A stretch of 64,000 bases of DNA from JACRLW01 sp050181465 (lineage in GTDB: Bacteria; Planctomycetota; UBA1135; UBA2386): NCBI GenBank assembly GCA_050181465.1, contig JBFXDD010000022.1, positions 1 through 64,000 of the forward strand. Direction: 5' to 3'. The notes beneath the pieces are model-generated. The model saw only the letters and a program-made list of their open reading frames with translations. It did not search any database and was not told where the DNA came from. The first letter of the stretch is position 1, and every line of letters begins with the position of its first letter. Shown here piece after piece: positions 15,428-25,512 of this stretch. The position numbers were made by a program, and so were the translations under genes.

Positions 15428-17647
15428 TCAGCGCGATCGCGAGGGCGCGCTCGGGGTCCCCGTGAACTCGCTCTCGCGCAGGGTATCCGGAGCGCGAATC
15501 GCGGGCTGCCTCCCGCCCAAGTTCTGCAACTGCTCTCGAACCCGCTGTTCGAGCCAAGCATTGTCGCCCTCGAGCAGGACCTGAGTATTGCTCGCTCCCG
15601 ACGCCCCGAACTCGACGACCTCGCGTCGCGGCAGCACGATTCGACTCTGTTCGGATTGCACGATGAGCGCGCCGCTTTCCGGGTCGCGCAAGATTCGGCC
15701 GAAGAACCTGGTCTCGTTCTGCAGCCGAACGAAGCCGTGCTCCGCCTCCATCGACTCGTCCGAAGTCGCCTCGTCGAGCGAGGCGATACGACTCAGACTC
15801 GCGAGCGCAATGTGGACCTCGCCGGGCTGCAGGTCGAGCGTGACTCGATCGGCATCCATGCTGCGAACCACGCCCACGAAGATCTCGTCGTTTCGGAGCA
15901 GGGCCAAGGCCTTCGTTCCGATGGCGATCGTCCCTTCCGTGGACACCGCAGCGGCACGCGTCGGACCGAGGATCTCGAGGAACTCCCCGACCGGGAGCGG
16001 CGAGAAGTCGGGCTCTGCATTCGGCTTGCGTACCGGCTCCGGCGCCTTCGGCTCGCCGACGACCACCACCGGCGGCACCGGCACGACGGGCTCGGTCAGA
16101 ATCGGCGGATCGGGGATCACCGGCAGTTCGATGTCCGGCGGCGTGTTGCCTACGGGCGGCGGTTGGACATCCGTCGGATCGGTCGGTGTGGTCGGCTCGC
16201 TGGGCTCCGTCGACGGATCCTGCGGTTCTTCGACGACCGGCGGCGGCAGGCTGACGTCGATCTTTGGTCGAGCAATCTCGATTCGATCGACGCTGGTCGG
16301 CTCGCCGCCCATGCCGAACCACTCCGGGAACACTCCGAGCGCAGTCAGTCCGACCACGAGCAGCACGGCTGCGGCTGCGGCCAGACGCTTGACGATCAGC
16401 CCGCGCCGCGTGGGCGCGCCGACGACACGCAGGGGAGGCGGGGCGAACTCCGCCTCTTCGGCGATGCCCGCAACTTCCTCGAACTCGGCCTGACGCTGGG
16501 CAGCGACCTCCTCGGAGTCGTCCCACCGCTCGTAACCCAACGACTCCGGATCACCGCTCGCCGCGAGATCGCCGTAGATCGGATCTTGCTCCTCGATTGG
16601 TTGCTCGGAGTCCTCGTAGTTCTCGAAGGATGCGCCAAGGTCGGCGTTGCCGGCCGAGTCGGAGTCAGCCGCCGAGTCGAGTGCGAAGTCGGTGCCGCTC
16701 CACTGCGGAGTGATCGCCGTCTCGCTCGTGGCGTCTTCGTCCGAGAGGTCCAGATCGAACGCTCGCGAACCCGTTCCGAAGTTCGACTCGAAGCCGCTCC
16801 GCGGATCCTCGGAAGCCTGCTCATCGTCGTCATGCGACAGGAGCGGACCACCGAGGGGCGTCGCTGCGAGAGGCGCCCAGTCTTCGTCCAAAGCGCCCGA
16901 CGTCGACAGTCGATCGAACGACGTCGTCGACTGCACCTCGAAGTCTTCCTCCGACTCGACATCGGTCGTGTCCTTGCGCGGATCGACGACGAACTTCAGA
17001 CCAGGCGCGATGGCCTGTTCCATCTCAGCTTCGTCCTGCGCATCGAACAGAACGAAGTTGCCGTCTTCCTCTTCGCTGGGCGTCGGAACGTCACCACGAT
17101 CGAGTTCGTCGAGGTTCTCCACTTCGATCTCGCCGACGTCGAAGGGATCGAGTTCGGCGGCCGACTCGTCCTCGAACCCGCTCGAGAACCGATCCGAACT
17201 CCGCGACGAACTCTGCGGCCGGGTCTCGCCGAGCATCGCAGCCATGTCGATGTCGTCGCCGAGCCAGCCCGCGTGGTCCTCGACGAATTCCGGTGCGGGC
17301 TTGGCCCCGCGGAACGCGGTACCCTTGCCACCGAGATGGCCGGACGCGTTGAACAGCGCATCGTCTTCGGAGTTCGCGTCGACGTCGTCGCTCGCGGACA
17401 GTGCTGGTCGATCGAAGAGACCATCGAGCCCGAACTCGTCGTCGGCTTGCTGGATCTCGGGCTGCGGCTGCTGGGCCGCCGCATCCTCGAGATCACCGAG
17501 TTCGAGCAAGAACTCATCGTCGGCACCTGCCCCACCCGCACCGTCCTCGCGGGGGAGACCGTTCGCCGTCTCTTCGGGCCCTTTCGAGCCAGGATGCCCC
17601 TCACGAGGAGCCGTCTTGTCGTTCGATTCGAAATGATCCCCGGTCAT
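15428..17647 (-). CDS. Large acidic single-pass membrane protein, function unknown
   Basis: A 739-aa protein with four zones. Residues 1-405 are extremely acidic, low in complexity and rich in Asp, Glu and Ser. A basic stretch GAPTRRGLIVKR precedes one transmembrane helix (about 418-440). A Pro/Val/Glu-rich linker follows (about 455-565), then a beta-rich C-terminal region of about 170 residues with phrases such as GVVRSMDADRVTLDL and RFFGRILRDPESGALIVQS. With positive residues before the helix, the acidic part should be cytoplasmic and the linker and C-terminus outside. I do not recognise a family. The gene lies downstream of selB, with a 76-bp gap. Confidence 0.75.
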   Translation of the reverse strand: MTGDHFESNDKTAPREGHPGSKGPEETANGLPREDGAGGAGADDEFLLELGDLEDAAAQQPQPEIQQADDEFGLDGLFDRPALSASDDVDANSEDDALFNASGHLGGKGTAFRGAKPAPEFVEDHAGWLGDDIDMAAMLGETRPQSSSRSSDRFSSGFEDESAAELDPFDVGEIEVENLDELDRGDVPTPSEEEDGNFVLFDAQDEAEMEQAIAPGLKFVVDPRKDTTDVESEEDFEVQSTTSFDRLSTSGALDEDWAPLAATPLGGPLLSHDDDEQASEDPRSGFESNFGTGSRAFDLDLSDEDATSETAITPQWSGTDFALDSAADSDSAGNADLGASFENYEDSEQPIEEQDPIYGDLAASGDPESLGYERWDDSEEVAAQRQAEFEEVAGIAEEAEFAPPPLRVVGAPTRRGLIVKRLAAAAAVLLVVGLTALGVFPEWFGMGGEPTSVDRIEIARPKIDVSLPPPVVEEPQDPSTEPSEPTTPTDPTDVQPPPVGNTPPDIELPVIPDPPILTEPVVPVPPVVVVGEPKAPEPVRKPNAEPDFSPLPVGEFLEILGPTRAAAVSTEGTIAIGTKALALLRNDEIFVGVVRSMDADRVTLDLQPGEVHIALASLSRIASLDEATSDESMEAEHGFVRLQNETRFFGRILRDPESGALIVQSEQSRIVLPRREVVEFGASGASNTQVLLEGDNAWLEQRVREQLQNLGGRQPAIRAPDTLRESEFTGTPSAPSRSR

Positions 17648-17723
17648 CGAGGTACCCGCAGAAAGCAGCTACTCCCGTCCCTATCGACCGACCGGGGTCC
17701 TCAGGTTGACGAATTGACTAGGT

Positions 17724-19682
17724 TCAGGACCCGCCGTGGTCGAGCGAAGGCTGAATGGCGGCGAAGGCATCGGACGCCGGGATCAGGCGTCGCTCGCCGC
17801 CGCGGAGTCGCGTCAGGCCCATGCCATCGACGTGCTCGAGCAGCGGAATCAGATACTTGCGGCTCGTGCCCAGCTCGTCGCGCAGTCCGGGGATGTCGAG
17901 AATCCCATCATGCGCGAGACAGTTTCTCGCGATCGCCACCAGCACGCGGCGGAGCACCGCGGCGCCGTACACGTGGTCCCCGATGACATCGAGGCGGCCT
18001 TCATCACCCCCGCGAGCAACCAGGTCCGCAACCTTGCTGTCGGAGAAGCCGAGCGCTGCGGCCAACTCGTTCGGGCTCGGGGGTCGGAACGCGGCGTCTT
18101 CGCAGTGCGAAGTGAGGCGATCGAGATCTCGAGCGGCGTCGGGAGGAAGCGGCTTGAGTCGATCGACGAACAGCACGCGACCGTCCGCGAGCGATCGCGC
18201 CTGCTTCGTCGCGATCAGGTGATCGAGGGCGGCCTCTTTCAATTCTGGCGGGAAGTCACGCGTCGTGCGCAGGGCCGACCGGACGATCGAGGCCGACAAG
18301 GGTCGATCGCGAAGAATCCGCTCGACGGATGCGATCACCGCGACCGCGCCGTCCTCCAGGGTCTCCGTCGCGAACGCGCGCCGCCCACGCTCGTGCCAAT
18401 GCACTGACGGATGCTCGCGAAGCCGAGTCTGCGCCTCGTCGGGGGAGCACGTCAGCGCCGTCGCAACGTCTTGGACACTCACGCCCAGCACGCCGCCCTG
18501 TCGAACGACTTCGAAGAGTCGCTGCTGGGGGTCGTTTCCCGCAGCGAGAAGTGAACGGACTTGGTCGGCGACGCGCTGTCGACGATAGCGACCACCTTCT
18601 GCGATCAGTCGCAGCACGGTGCCGCCGCCGATGGTCCGCGGCGGATTCATCGTTCGAAGCAGAAATCGATCGCCCGGCACACAGCACACCGGATCATCGA
18701 GGAGAAGGCGGGCAATCGTGGTGGAACCAGGCGGCAAGTCGTCGCCGTCGAGAACCGACAACACGCCTCGGGCCTCCGCCGTGCCGGTGTGAAAGCGGAT
18801 CGGGGCGCGGTGCGGAATCGGTCGCGCTCGAGGGAGGACTTCGACCTCCACGTCGACGTGTTCCCCGGCATGGAAGACACCCGGCTCGCCCACCACGTCG
18901 CCGCGATGGACGCCGAGATCCTTCGCGTCCGGCACCGAGAGCGCCGTGCTGTGTCCGGCCACGGCACGTTCGACCGAACCTCGAAACGCCTGGATCGCTC
19001 GCACCTTGACGCGCGCGCCCACCGGAAGCACTTCCAGCTCGTCGCCGACCCGAGCGCTGCCGGAGACCGGGATCCCGGTGACGACCGTCCCGATCCCCTC
19101 CAGCTTGAACACCCGCTGAACGGACATTCGGAACGGCCCCTCGGAGCTGCGAGGCTGAATGCCGAGTGCCAATTCCTCCAGGCGACTCCGCAGCTCGTCG
19201 ATGCCCTGCCGGGTGATCGAGCTGACCCGCACGATCGGTGCCTCCGCATAGGGAGTCTCCGCGAGCAGTCCTCGCACCTCGTCCTCGGCCAAGTCCGCCA
19301 GTTCACCGTCGACCATGTCGACCTTGGTCAGAGCGACCAGGGCTCGGCGCACGCCAAGCAACTGCAGGATCTCGACGTGCTCGACCGTCTGCGGCATGAC
19401 GCTGTCGTCGGCGGCCACCACGATCAGAGCGAGATCCAAGGCCGTGCTGCCGGCGACCATGTTCTTGACGAATCGCTCATGCCCGGGCACGTCCACCATG
19501 CCGAGGAGGCGACCGTCGCGAAGCGCCAAGGGAGCGAACCCGAGGTCGATCGTCAGCCCACGTTCCTTCTCCTCCTTGAGCCGATCGGGGTCAATCCCGG
19601 TCAGCACGCGCACGAGGCTGCTCTTGCCGTGGTCGATGTGCCCGGCGGTCCCCACCATCACCGGAACGATCGGCCGGCTCAT
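17724..19682 (-). CDS. selB: Selenocysteine-specific elongation factor SelB
   Basis: A 652-aa translational GTPase. The G domain has [13 protein letters not shown] (11-23), [12 protein letters not shown] and TKVDMVD. EF-Tu-like domains II and III follow, then about 300 residues of winged-helix repeats (FVDRLKPLP and [13 protein letters not shown] lie in this region). That architecture is SelB rather than EF-Tu or IF2. SelB delivers Sec-tRNA to UGA codons by binding a SECIS element, so the organism should make selenoproteins. selA, selD, selC and a selenoprotein gene are not visible here. The ATG has GAGG about 8 nt upstream. Confidence 0.93.
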   Translation of the reverse strand: MSRPIVPVMVGTAGHIDHGKSSLVRVLTGIDPDRLKEEKERGLTIDLGFAPLALRDGRLLGMVDVPGHERFVKNMVAGSTALDLALIVVAADDSVMPQTVEHVEILQLLGVRRALVALTKVDMVDGELADLAEDEVRGLLAETPYAEAPIVRVSSITRQGIDELRSRLEELALGIQPRSSEGPFRMSVQRVFKLEGIGTVVTGIPVSGSARVGDELEVLPVGARVKVRAIQAFRGSVERAVAGHSTALSVPDAKDLGVHRGDVVGEPGVFHAGEHVDVEVEVLPRARPIPHRAPIRFHTGTAEARGVLSVLDGDDLPPGSTTIARLLLDDPVCCVPGDRFLLRTMNPPRTIGGGTVLRLIAEGGRYRRQRVADQVRSLLAAGNDPQQRLFEVVRQGGVLGVSVQDVATALTCSPDEAQTRLREHPSVHWHERGRRAFATETLEDGAVAVIASVERILRDRPLSASIVRSALRTTRDFPPELKEAALDHLIATKQARSLADGRVLFVDRLKPLPPDAARDLDRLTSHCEDAAFRPPSPNELAAALGFSDSKVADLVARGGDEGRLDVIGDHVYGAAVLRRVLVAIARNCLAHDGILDIPGLRDELGTSRKYLIPLLEHVDGMGLTRLRGGERRLIPASDAFAAIQPSLDHGGS

Positions 19683-19749
19683 GACCGCACCTCGTACGGC
19701 GAGGAATCCGTCGGCGAAGCCGAGTGGGAATTCGACGGCGCAGCGCGAG

Positions 19750-20454
19750 TCAGTTCGCGATGTAGAGAATGCGCTGACAGGAGTTGCACGTCACCACCGC
19801 GGACGCCGACTGCAACTTGACCAGCAGGTTCGGCGGAATGGTCGTGTAGCACCCGGTGCAAGTGTTGCCTTCCACCGCGCACACTGCGCTGCTGTCGCGC
19901 GCGGAGAAGTAGCGCTCGTAGCGGGTCAGCAAGTCGCGCGGGACCTTCGCCACCAAGTCGTCGCGCCCGACCGAGACGCGCGCCAGATCGGCACGCCGCT
20001 GCTCCAGCAGCGCGTTGCCCTTCTTCTCGAACTCGGCAAAGGTGGCTTCCTCGTCCTTCAGCGTCGCCGCCAATCGATCGACCTCGCCGCGCAAGGTCTC
20101 GATCGTGTCCAGCAGCCCCAACCCTTCCTCTTCCAACCGCGAGCGCTCTTTCTTGACCGACTCGATCTGCAGCAAGGTCGCTTGATACTCGGCGTTGTTA
20201 CGCACGCCGTTCAATCGCGTCTCGAGCTTCTTGATCTCCTCATCACTCCCCTTGATCGCGGTCTCGCTCGATCTCGCCGCGACCTCGGCGGCCTTCATCT
20301 TGTCGCGCGCGTCCTCCACTTTCTTGCGCACGCCGTCGAGCGCCGTCTGTCGTCGGGCGCGCTCGGCCGGGATGGAATCGAGGTCGCGTTGGATCCTGGC
20401 GATCTGTTGGTCGACCTTCTGGACTTCGAGGAGCTTCTGGACGTCCGGATGCAA
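19750..20454 (-). CDS. Coiled-coil protein with C-terminal C4 zinc ribbon
   Basis: A 234-aa protein. About 170 N-terminal residues form a long antiparallel coiled coil ([19 protein letters not shown], split). The C-terminal zinc ribbon has CTGC about residues 203-206 and CNSC about 226-229, ending RILYIAN. This is the widespread zf-RING_7 family, found in many bacteria near housekeeping genes. Its role is poorly known, with proposals involving nucleic-acid binding. It sits between rpoD and selB on the same strand. The ATG has AAGG 11 nt upstream. Confidence 0.85.
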   Translation of the reverse strand: MHPDVQKLLEVQKVDQQIARIQRDLDSIPAERARRQTALDGVRKKVEDARDKMKAAEVAARSSETAIKGSDEEIKKLETRLNGVRNNAEYQATLLQIESVKKERSRLEEEGLGLLDTIETLRGEVDRLAATLKDEEATFAEFEKKGNALLEQRRADLARVSVGRDDLVAKVPRDLLTRYERYFSARDSSAVCAVEGNTCTGCYTTIPPNLLVKLQSASAVVTCNSCQRILYIAN

Positions 20455-20565
20455 GAAGGGTCCTTGCGGATCAGCGAAGAGCGGAAATGAAGGCCGCGAC
20501 CTCGACAGCCGCGACCGGCGGCGAGCAGGATAGCGAGGACCGACAGCGAGGCAAGGGCTCGTGCC

Positions 20566-22332
20566 TCACGTGGCGTCGAGATCGACGACCGCGCCGTCCA
20601 GGAATCCCGACAGTCGCCGGGCCCGAACCGGGTGCTGGAGCTTGCGGACCGCCTTCGCCTCGATCTGCCGCACGCGTTCGCGCGTGACACGGAAGATCCG
20701 ACCGACTTCCTCGAGTGTGTAGGTGTAGCCGTCGCCGATTCCGTAGCGCAGCTTGATGATCTCACGCTCTCGGAAGGTCAGCGAGTCCAGAACACTCTCG
20801 ATGCGCTCCTTGAGCATCTCGCGGCTCGCCGACACCGCCGGCGACTCCGTGCTCTCGTCCTCGATGAAGTCCCCGAAGTACGAGTCGTCGGACTCACCGA
20901 TCGGCCGATCGAGGGAGATCGGGTGCTTGCTGATCTTCATGACCCGCTTCGCTTCATCGACCGGGATGCCCGCCGCCTCCGCGACCTCTTCGATCGTGGG
21001 TTCGCGACCCTTCAACTGGATGAGCTTCTTGGTCACGTTCCGCAGCTTGCTCATCGTCTCGATCATGTGGACCGGGATGCGAATCGTCCGGGCCTGATCG
21101 GCGATGGAGCGCGTGATCGCTTGGCGAATCCACCACGTCGCATACGTGGAGAACTTGTAGCCGCGGCGATACTCGTACTTCTCGACGGCCTTCATGAGGC
21201 CGGTGTTGCCCTCCTGAATCAGGTCCAGGAAGGACAGCCCGCGATTGCGATACTTCTTGGCAATCGAGACCACGAGCCGAAGGTTGCCCGAGGACAGCTT
21301 CCGCTTGGCATCCTCGTAAGCCGCATGAGCGACGCGAACGTGCTCCAGGCGGCGCTCCAGCGCCTCCATCGACTCCAGTCCATCACGCTGGACTTCATCG
21401 AGGCGATCGCGAATCTCTTGTGCGACCGGGTTCTTGATCTGGGCACCGCGATACGTCGCGAGTCGCTTCTGCAGTCGGCGCATCTCTGCATGCCGACTCT
21501 CGAGAAGATCGATGATCGGACGGATCTTCTTCCCCTGGAGGTTCAGCTCCTCGACCAGCAAGACCGCCTTGCGCGTGCGGGCGTAGATCCGTCGACGCAA
21601 CCGCGCGAGGTCCTCGGCGCCGAGCTTCTTCCCGCTGTTCTCGAGAAGCATCAGAGCCTCACGATCGCCGCGTGCCGCGTCGTAGAGCCGGCGAAGGGTC
21701 TCGATGTTGCCGGGCAGACGATCGGAGAGATCGGCCTTGCCGACCTCAGGATCCTGCTGATTCACCTTCAACGTGCGGTCGAACGCGAGTTCGCCGCGCA
21801 CGACGTCCTCCAGGATCTCGATCGCACTCGCCATTCCGAAACCGGAGCTGAGTGCATCTCGCCGAAACTGCTTGCGCGTCAGCTCGATCTTGCGAGCGAG
21901 ACTGATCTCCTCCTCGCGCGTCAGCAAGGGGATCTCACCCATCTGCGTGAGATACATCCGAACCGGATCGTCGATCTTCTCGGCGATCTCGCTCATCGAC
22001 GCGCGCACGGCGTCGACGTCGATCGCGCCGTCGAAGTCGCGATCACCGAGACCGGCATCGCCCGCTGCTGCCTCCTCTTCCTCCGTCGGCGTGAGCGCCT
22101 CGAAAGGATCGTCCTCGACCTTCTTCGCCGGCTGGCCCGCGCCGCGCTTGGCCTTGCGTGCATCTTCGACGATGTCGATGCCGGCGTCCTCGATCTGCGC
22201 CATGACGAACTCGATCTGCTCCGGCGAACTCGCGTCGTCGGGCAGGGCGTCGTTGATCTGGGCGAGAGTCACCGTGCCCGACTTGCGGGCGTCCTTGATC
22301 AGCTTCTGGACGGCGCTTTGCAGCTTATCCAT
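20566..22332 (-). CDS. rpoD: RNA polymerase primary sigma factor RpoD
   Basis: A 588-aa sigma-70 with region 1.1 (1-80), an acidic linker, region 1.2 ([16 protein letters not shown]), a non-conserved region, region 2 ([19 protein letters not shown] and [15 protein letters not shown]), region 3 and region 4 ([18 protein letters not shown] and [17 protein letters not shown]). It directs core polymerase to housekeeping promoters. dnaG lies upstream on the same strand, the classic macromolecular-synthesis arrangement, with a 205-bp gap that probably holds a separate rpoD promoter. Confidence 0.97.
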   Translation of the reverse strand: MDKLQSAVQKLIKDARKSGTVTLAQINDALPDDASSPEQIEFVMAQIEDAGIDIVEDARKAKRGAGQPAKKVEDDPFEALTPTEEEEAAAGDAGLGDRDFDGAIDVDAVRASMSEIAEKIDDPVRMYLTQMGEIPLLTREEEISLARKIELTRKQFRRDALSSGFGMASAIEILEDVVRGELAFDRTLKVNQQDPEVGKADLSDRLPGNIETLRRLYDAARGDREALMLLENSGKKLGAEDLARLRRRIYARTRKAVLLVEELNLQGKKIRPIIDLLESRHAEMRRLQKRLATYRGAQIKNPVAQEIRDRLDEVQRDGLESMEALERRLEHVRVAHAAYEDAKRKLSSGNLRLVVSIAKKYRNRGLSFLDLIQEGNTGLMKAVEKYEYRRGYKFSTYATWWIRQAITRSIADQARTIRIPVHMIETMSKLRNVTKKLIQLKGREPTIEEVAEAAGIPVDEAKRVMKISKHPISLDRPIGESDDSYFGDFIEDESTESPAVSASREMLKERIESVLDSLTFREREIIKLRYGIGDGYTYTLEEVGRIFRVTRERVRQIEAKAVRKLQHPVRARRLSGFLDGAVVDLDAT

Positions 22333-22457
22333 GGATGGGGTGCGGAGGGTCGAACGGCCGCGCGGTAACCGGCCAGTGGGCGAACGTCCGGGTCGTGGAC
22401 CCGTGAGGGGGCGAAGAGTGTGGACGGATCGAGGTCGCGTTCCAAGCCGCGCTCGGG

Positions 22458-22478
22458 AAAGGGCCCGAATCGGGGCCC
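22458..22478 (-). terminator. Possible weak terminator or attenuator between dnaG and rpoD
   Basis: On the minus strand a 6-bp GGGCCC stem with a 6-nt loop is followed by TTT. The U-tract is too short for a strong intrinsic terminator, so partial attenuation of read-through from dnaG into rpoD is the most that can be proposed. Confidence 0.3.
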
Positions 22479-22537
22479 GTCCGCCGGCAGCGTGGACGTG
22501 TACTTCGGTTGGGACGGAGGAGGGTTGGGAAGGACGC

Positions 22538-24364
22538 TCAGGGCGTCGTCATCGCTCCCGGTGGGAGATGCTGACGGCGCATGAGTTCGTGGTAGTCACG
22601 GGCCAGGCGATCGGCAAGGGCTTGGTCGCCCTCGTCCTTCGCCTGCTTTGCCTGTTGGAGAATTCGTTGGGCTTGCTGTCGAGCGAATCGGGACTCCCGA
22701 TCGCGTCGGAGCATCTGAAACATACCCCGCACATCGCGGGCCCGCGCGGCCCGCTCCGCGGCCTCGTGGAGGAAGTCCGTCAGCACCGGGTCATCCGTGT
22801 ACCGGGCGAAGAGGTCCCGCAACAAGGCAGGACGGTCCCCCGCACCTAGCTTTCGCGCCTGCGCAACGCCATCGACGACCCGCTGGAACAAGGTCGACCG
22901 ATCGCCCGGCAGGGCCACGGCATCTTCCAGAAGGCTCGGCTCCCCCAGCACGCAGACCAGGATCTCGAGATCGGCCTGCGCCAGGGGATCCTGGCGGAAG
23001 TCGACGCGCTGCGGCGGAGGTGGACTCGGAGCCGCCGAGCCGGCTTCCGTAGCCCGCTTGTTGACGACCACGATGGCGGACTCGTGAACGCCCAAGTGGC
23101 GAGCCATGTCGACGCGGAGCCGCTCGCGTCGCGCGCGGTCGGTCAGGGTTCCGAGCAAGGTGCCGCAGTCGCGCGCGACCTGGGCGACCACCGCGGACTC
23201 CGCGAGGTCGAGCTCCTTGCGCTTGAGTGCGAACCAGGTGCCGACCGCGTCGCCGGCCCTGGCGATCACGTCACGAAGTTGGTCTCGGCCGGCGGCGGCG
23301 GTTGCCGGATCGACGCCCGGCGCGATTCCGACGAGATCGTCTGGGTCGCGACCCTCGGGCAGAAGCCCGATCCGGATCGGCAGGTTCGTGTGGACGAGTT
23401 CGCGGAAGGCGCGGTCGGCGGCCTTGCGTCCGGCGCGATCACCGTCGAACAACAACACGACACCCTCGGTGGCGTACAGCTCGAGCAGTCGCGCGTGGTC
23501 GGGCGTCAGTGCGGTACCAAGACTCGCGACCGCGCCATGGAATCCGGCGAGGTGCAAGGCGATGACATCGACATAACCCTCGACGACGACGATCTCACGG
23601 GCACCGGCCCGCTTGACCTGCCGCAAGCCGTAGAGCAAGCGCCGCTTGTTGAAGAAAGGCGATTCCGGCGAGTTGCGATACTTGTCGCGCACCGGGTTGC
23701 CGTCCCGATCGACCATTCCCGGCAGGGCGCGGCCGCCGAACCCCACGACCTGTCCACGTTCGTCGGTGATCGCGAACATGACCCGTCGCGCCATGGGTTC
23801 CGAGCCGTCCTCACGCAACAAGCCGGCTTGCAAGAGGACGTCGCGCGGCAGCTTCCGCTCGCGAGCGAATGCCAAGAACTGGCCGGGCGCCGGGTGGGCA
23901 CCCAGGCCGAAGTCCTCCACCGCCGGCAGCAGCCCGCGCGACTCGAGGTAGCGCCGCTGCTCCGAGCAGGCGTCGGACCACAGCCGTTCCTCGAAGAAAT
24001 CGCGCACCTGGGTGAGCACTTCGTGGACTGCGTTGCGGGAAGGGCCCTCCGGCTGCGCGCGACCGGCGAAGACCCCCTCGAGCGACACGCCACTGCGTTC
24101 GGCCAGACGCGTGAACGCCTCTCGAAAGGTGAGCCCCTCTCGTTGAGTCAGGAACGTGAAGACATCCCCAGCGGCGCCGCAGCCGAAGCACTTGTAGTGC
24201 TGGGACTCGACATAGACCGTGAACGAAGGGGTGTTCTCGCGATGGAAGGGACAGAGCCCCAGGAAGTAACGCCCACGCCGCGTCAGGCTGAGGTATCCGG
24301 AGACCAGTTCCGCGAGATCGACTCGCTCTTTGATCCGCAGTTTGGCTTCCTGAAAACGATCCAT
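22538..24364 (-). CDS. dnaG: DNA primase DnaG
   Basis: A 608-aa primase. The N-terminal CHC2 zinc-binding domain has C38, H41, C59 and C62 (CPFH and CFGC). The RNA polymerase core has a Toprim fold with EGYVDVIAL and the metal-binding DGDRAG. A C-terminal helicase-binding region is rich in Ala, Arg and Gln. It makes RNA primers for replication. The ATG at 24364 gives the standard [17 protein letters not shown] start; an in-frame start 27 nt upstream adds only unconserved residues. rpoD follows downstream. Confidence 0.96.
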   Translation of the reverse strand: MDRFQEAKLRIKERVDLAELVSGYLSLTRRGRYFLGLCPFHRENTPSFTVYVESQHYKCFGCGAAGDVFTFLTQREGLTFREAFTRLAERSGVSLEGVFAGRAQPEGPSRNAVHEVLTQVRDFFEERLWSDACSEQRRYLESRGLLPAVEDFGLGAHPAPGQFLAFARERKLPRDVLLQAGLLREDGSEPMARRVMFAITDERGQVVGFGGRALPGMVDRDGNPVRDKYRNSPESPFFNKRRLLYGLRQVKRAGAREIVVVEGYVDVIALHLAGFHGAVASLGTALTPDHARLLELYATEGVVLLFDGDRAGRKAADRAFRELVHTNLPIRIGLLPEGRDPDDLVGIAPGVDPATAAAGRDQLRDVIARAGDAVGTWFALKRKELDLAESAVVAQVARDCGTLLGTLTDRARRERLRVDMARHLGVHESAIVVVNKRATEAGSAAPSPPPPQRVDFRQDPLAQADLEILVCVLGEPSLLEDAVALPGDRSTLFQRVVDGVAQARKLGAGDRPALLRDLFARYTDDPVLTDFLHEAAERAARARDVRGMFQMLRRDRESRFARQQAQRILQQAKQAKDEGDQALADRLARDYHELMRRQHLPPGAMTTP

Positions 24365-24579
24365 ACCGGGGACGGCGCGCCGGCCGACCACGTCTCACGA
24401 GGGCCGAACGCCCCCACCTAAGAAAGTCAACGAATGCACGAACGATGGATCGCCCGCGCCTTCCCGAACTCGGATCGTTCGGCTCGCTGCTCGATTGCTT
24501 CCCTTCTGGGGAGCCTATGGATCTTGAGCAGGCCGTAAGGACGGCGCGCGAGTCGGGAACTTGCACGCCAAGTGCGAGA

Positions 24580-25512
24580 CTAGGTCGTGGAGCCTGAGCC
24601 GTCAAGCGAGGGCCCCGCCATCGATCCGCGGCGCGGCGCGAGCCGCGCGAACAGGTCTTGAACCTCCTCGTGGCCGAGTTCCTCCGCGCGGCACGAGCCC
24701 ACTCGATCCGGCTGCTCCACGAGCTCGCGCCAACCAGGTTCCACGGTGTCGAGTGCGTGCCGCAAGACCTTGCGTCGCCCGGTGAACAACTGGCGCACGA
24801 AGCGCGCGAACTCGGGGCGATGAGCTGCCGCAGCGCTGCCGCCGATGGGGCGACTCCGGAGTTCGACAATCGCCGAGTCGACGTTCGGACGCGGACGAAA
24901 CACCTCGCGTCCGACGGTTCTCAACAATCGAACCTCGAAATACGCCTGCGCGAGGACGGTGAGGCCCCCGTAGTCCTCGGATCGCGGCGCCGCGACGAGT
25001 CGGCGCGCGAATTCGAGTTGGACCAGAAGCCCCATGCCGGCGATCGGCGGACTCGCCCTGCGGACAGCGAGCGCCGCGAGCAAGGGGCCGCTGGTCGCAT
25101 AGGGCAGGTTCGCTGCCACCACGGTGCGACGCGAACACCGGCGCTCGGCCTCTTCGAGTGCGACCTCGAGGGACGGTCCCAATCGGTCGTCGCTGCCCAG
25201 GGCATCACCCTCGACGACCTGGACGTTGCGACGATCGGCGAAGTCCTCACGCAGCACACGCGCCAACAGTGGATCGATCTCGGCGACGAGAACCTCAGCG
25301 GCGCGCACCGCAAGTTCTCGCGTCAGGAAGCCGAGCCCGCCGCCGATCTCGATGGCTCGATCCTCGCCACCGATATTCGCAGCACTCGCGATGACCGCGT
25401 GCAGGGAAGGGTCGAGCAAGAAGTTCTGACCGAAGCGCCGCTTGGGCCGAAACCCCATCGCTTCGAGCCGGTCGCGATACTCTGCGAAGGAGTCACGGTC
25501 GGCACCGCTCAA
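24580..25512 (-). CDS. rsmA: 16S rRNA dimethyladenosine transferase RsmA (KsgA)
   Basis: A 310-aa SAM-dependent methyltransferase with KRRFGQNFLLDPSL, the SAM-binding EIGGGLGFLT, the catalytic NLPYATSGPLL and FRPRPNVDSAIV. It dimethylates two adjacent adenosines in the 3' hairpin of 16S rRNA. I take the TTG at 25512, which overlaps the upstream gene's stop codon (TTGA) and keeps the N-terminal helix that precedes the RFGQNF motif in homologues. An ATG at 25458 would begin at MGFRPKRR. The 215 bp between this gene and dnaG show no clear gene or terminator. Confidence 0.94.
   Translation of the reverse strand: MSGADRDSFAEYRDRLEAMGFRPKRRFGQNFLLDPSLHAVIASAANIGGEDRAIEIGGGLGFLTRELAVRAAEVLVAEIDPLLARVLREDFADRRNVQVVEGDALGSDDRLGPSLEVALEEAERRCSRRTVVAANLPYATSGPLLAALAVRRASPPIAGMGLLVQLEFARRLVAAPRSEDYGGLTVLAQAYFEVRLLRTVGREVFRPRPNVDSAIVELRSRPIGGSAAAAHRPEFARFVRQLFTGRRKVLRHALDTVEPGWRELVEQPDRVGSCRAEELGHEEVQDLFARLAPRRGSMAGPSLDGSGSTT

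Noticed and set aside
17700..17723. TTGACGAATTGACT as a -35/promoter between selB and the acidic protein gene
   Set aside because: It is on the plus strand with no plus-strand gene downstream and no -10 at the right spacing.
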